Source: CAIXSC01 sp046349855 (GTDB lineage Bacteria; Planctomycetota; Planctomycetia; Pirellulales; Pirellulaceae). Taken from it: DNA of 64,000 bases. Below the pieces are notes generated by a model. The model was not told where the DNA came from. It worked only from the letters and a program-made list of their open reading frames with translations, and did not search any database. The position numbers and the translations under genes were made by a program. Location: contig JAXMBM010000009.1 in the NCBI GenBank assembly GCA_046349855.1, forward strand, positions 62,001 to 126,000, read 5' to 3'. This document shows, piece after piece, positions 62,269 through 64,000 of this stretch (position 1 is its first letter; each line of letters opens with the position of its first letter).

Positions 62269-64000
62269 GCCCGACATCGGATTGCCCCGAAATCGCGGCC
62301 TGGGAACGCCTGCTCACCGATGAGGCATCCCCGGCGGCCGAAGCCAGTCTGTTGGCGCACCTGGAAACATGTCCGGTTTGCCGCCAGCAGGTCGAGCGTT
62401 TGGGAGCGGGAGATCTGGCGTGGAACGATGTCGCGCAGCGGCTGCGTGCGGGGGCCGCGCCGACGCAAGCTCCGCCACCTCCGCTGGTCGACGTCATCCG
62501 GCGCTGGCAACACGACCCGCCTCCCGTACCTGGTGAGGCGGAGGGAGCGACGGGCGGCGAAGTCAGTCCGGATCTGCCGCCCGGTTTTCTAACGCCCCCC
62601 CGCGCGCCGGGTCAGCTCGGCTGCCTCGACGTTTACGAGGTGTATGAAGAGGTAGGGCGGGGGGCGATGGGGGTCGTGCTGCGGGCCTTCGATCCGCAAC
62701 TGCATCGCGTGGTGGCGATCAAGGTCCTGTCACCTCACCTGGCCAGTTATCCACTCGCACGTCAACGTTTCGTGCGCGAAGGGCACGCGACGGCGGCGGT
62801 CTGTCACGAGCATGTGGTGGCGATCCACGCGATCGGCGAAGCGGCCGGACTCCCCTACCTCGTGATGCAATTCGTCTCCGGCAAGACGCTGCAGCAAAGG
62901 CTCGATCAGGGCGGTCCGCTGAAACCGGCCGAGATCTTGCGGATCGGCCGGCAGGCCGCGGCGGGTCTGGCAGCTGCCCACGCTCAGGGCCTGGTGCATC
63001 GCGACATCAAACCGGCCAACCTGCTGCTGGAGAACGGGGTCGAACGGGTCAAGATCACCGACTTCGGGCTGGCCCGTGCCGTCGATGATGCAAGCCTTAC
63101 GCAGACGGGAGTGATTACAGGGACGCCGCAGTACATGGCGCCCGAGCAGGCGCGGGGCGAACCGATCGACGCGCGTGCCGACCTCTTCAGCCTGGGTTGT
63201 GTGCTGTATGCCCTGTGCACGGGCCGGCCTCCCTTCCGTGGACCTTCCACGCTGGCGGTCATGAAACGGATCTGCGAGGCGACTCCACGCTCCATCCGCG
63301 AACAGAATCCCGACATCCCCGACTGGCTGGAGGGGATCGTCATGAAACTGCTCGTCAAACAACCCGCAGCGCGCTTCGCCTCGGCCCACGAACTGGAACA
63401 ACTGCTGGACCGGTGCCTGGAACACTGGCAACAGCCCACAATGCGAGCGCTGCCTGCCGCGGTCGGTCAGTTGGCCGCCGCCGCCAGTGCGTCTCCGCCC
63501 CAGGTGCCCTCGGCCCCTTGGACGACACGGTATCGAGTCCCCTTGTTGATCGCGGCCGTTCTCGGCCCGCTGCTGCTCGTGTTCCTGGATCGCGGGCTGG
63601 ATCGCTGGCTCGCCCCGTCTCCGGCGGCGCTGTCTCCGGCGGCGCCGTCGGCTGATTCTTCCCGCGGGCCACACCCCACCGCCCCGTCCCCACCAACCCC
63701 AGCCGACTCCACCTCCGCAACGCCGACCGCCGAACTGGACCAACGCGCGGAAAGGGCCCTTCCCGGTACGATCGTGGACCACGATCGACGCGTCGGCGAA
63801 GCGGAAGCTCAGTGGCGACGTATGCAACAGCGCCACGAGCGCGGCTATGAGTCGGTGTCGGAGTTGCTCTCGTCCGAGTCCCGTTGGGTGGAGGCGCAGA
63901 TCGAACGAGCGCGTGCTCGGAAGTCGTGGTCCGAATTGGCGCGGCTGTTTCAGCGGTTGGTGGAGATCCGCCAGCGCCAACTCGATTTGGCACAAGCACG
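62265..64000 (+). CDS. Membrane serine/threonine kinase with anti-sigma zinc finger (3' end outside window)
   Basis: The open frame reaches the right edge, giving at least 578 residues. The N-terminus has a ZAS-type zinc finger, His32-x3-Cys36-x2-Cys39, the motif with which anti-sigma factors hold ECF sigma factors. The kinase domain (about 120-390) has the glycine loop VGRGAMGVV, Lys153 (VAIKVL), catalytic Asp247 in HRDIKPAN, Asp266 in DFG, and APEQ. One membrane span follows (about 420-440), then a Pro/Ala-rich and charged, possibly coiled-coil, region cut by the window. The ATG overlaps the sigma stop. Inferred role: the kinase both binds and controls the upstream sigma factor in response to a signal. 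Confidence 0.92.
   Translation, partial: MSPTSDCPEIAAWERLLTDEASPAAEASLLAHLETCPVCRQQVERLGAGDLAWNDVAQRLRAGAAPTQAPPPPLVDVIRRWQHDPPPVPGEAEGATGGEVSPDLPPGFLTPPRAPGQLGCLDVYEVYEEVGRGAMGVVLRAFDPQLHRVVAIKVLSPHLASYPLARQRFVREGHATAAVCHEHVVAIHAIGEAAGLPYLVMQFVSGKTLQQRLDQGGPLKPAEILRIGRQAAAGLAAAHAQGLVHRDIKPANLLLENGVERVKITDFGLARAVDDASLTQTGVITGTPQYMAPEQARGEPIDARADLFSLGCVLYALCTGRPPFRGPSTLAVMKRICEATPRSIREQNPDIPDWLEGIVMKLLVKQPAARFASAHELEQLLDRCLEHWQQPTMRALPAAVGQLAAAASASPPQVPSAPWTTRYRVPLLIAAVLGPLLLVFLDRGLDRWLAPSPAALSPAAPSADSSRGPHPTAPSPPTPADSTSATPTAELDQRAERALPGTIVDHDRRVGEAEAQWRRMQQRHERGYESVSELLSSESRWVEAQIERARARKSWSELARLFQRLVEIRQRQLDLAQA

Noticed and set aside
59356..62277. 973-residue open frame antisense to the M48 peptidase and sigma genes
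   Set aside because: It spans two genes plus their gap on the opposite strand; composition is typical of shadow frames.
62730..63995. 421-residue antisense open frame opposite the kinase
   Set aside because: The plus strand encodes a complete kinase domain with HRD and DFG motifs.

Overview
This is a strongly GC-rich chromosomal window that looks like a member of the Planctomycetota, most likely class Planctomycetia. The assignment rests on lineage-typical families: a cytochrome/DUF1549/DUF1553 protein next to two DUF1501 proteins, Tat-exported Gfo/Idh/MocA oxidoreductases, a secreted protein with an N-terminal LEPR-like motif and a dockerin pair, an ECF sigma factor coupled to a kinase that carries an anti-sigma zinc finger, and a tandem-duplicated UvrA. 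I saw no rRNA, tRNA, CRISPR array, transposase or phage gene.

Layout. 1-10.9 kb: the 3' end of a PDZ gene, an HpcH/HpaI-type aldolase, a GT39-like membrane glycosyltransferase, RNase III followed by an M16 peptidase, a large alpha/beta-hydrolase fusion and a small SGNH hydrolase. 11-22 kb: a lipid-type cluster in two convergent transcription units. The plus unit has an acyl-ACP-reductase-like protein and a rifampin-phosphotransferase-like (PPDK_N + PEP-utilizers) enzyme. The minus unit runs desaturase > CarS-like CTP transferase > second phosphotransferase > UbiA-like prenyltransferase > methyltransferase > PlsC-like acyltransferase. Most junctions are short gaps or stop/start overlaps. This is the best candidate in the window for an undescribed pathway.

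22-30 kb: secreted proteins (beta-helix, dockerin giant, Pro/His-rich TPR protein, NTF2-like). 30-39 kb: two Tat oxidoreductases, class I fumarase, a P450-TetR unit with a readable promoter and operator, an ECF sigma factor and two small secreted proteins. 39-48 kb: a HEAT-repeat protein and the cytochrome/DUF1549/DUF1553-DUF1501-DUF1501 operon. 48-51 kb: aldehyde dehydrogenase and RibBA. 51-58.5 kb: a 2,360-residue protein made of two complete UvrA copies plus an internally duplicated C-terminal extension of unknown function. 58.5-64 kb: a membrane M48 peptidase with a zinc ribbon, then an ECF sigma gene overlapping a zinc-finger kinase cut by the right edge.

The window also holds four-copy short tandem repeats (17, 16 and 14 bp) between genes, and several hairpins at gene ends. 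Start codons were moved inward from the longest open frame wherever a Shine-Dalgarno sequence, signal peptide or family N-terminus favoured it. All functions are inferred from motifs read by eye; no database search was run.
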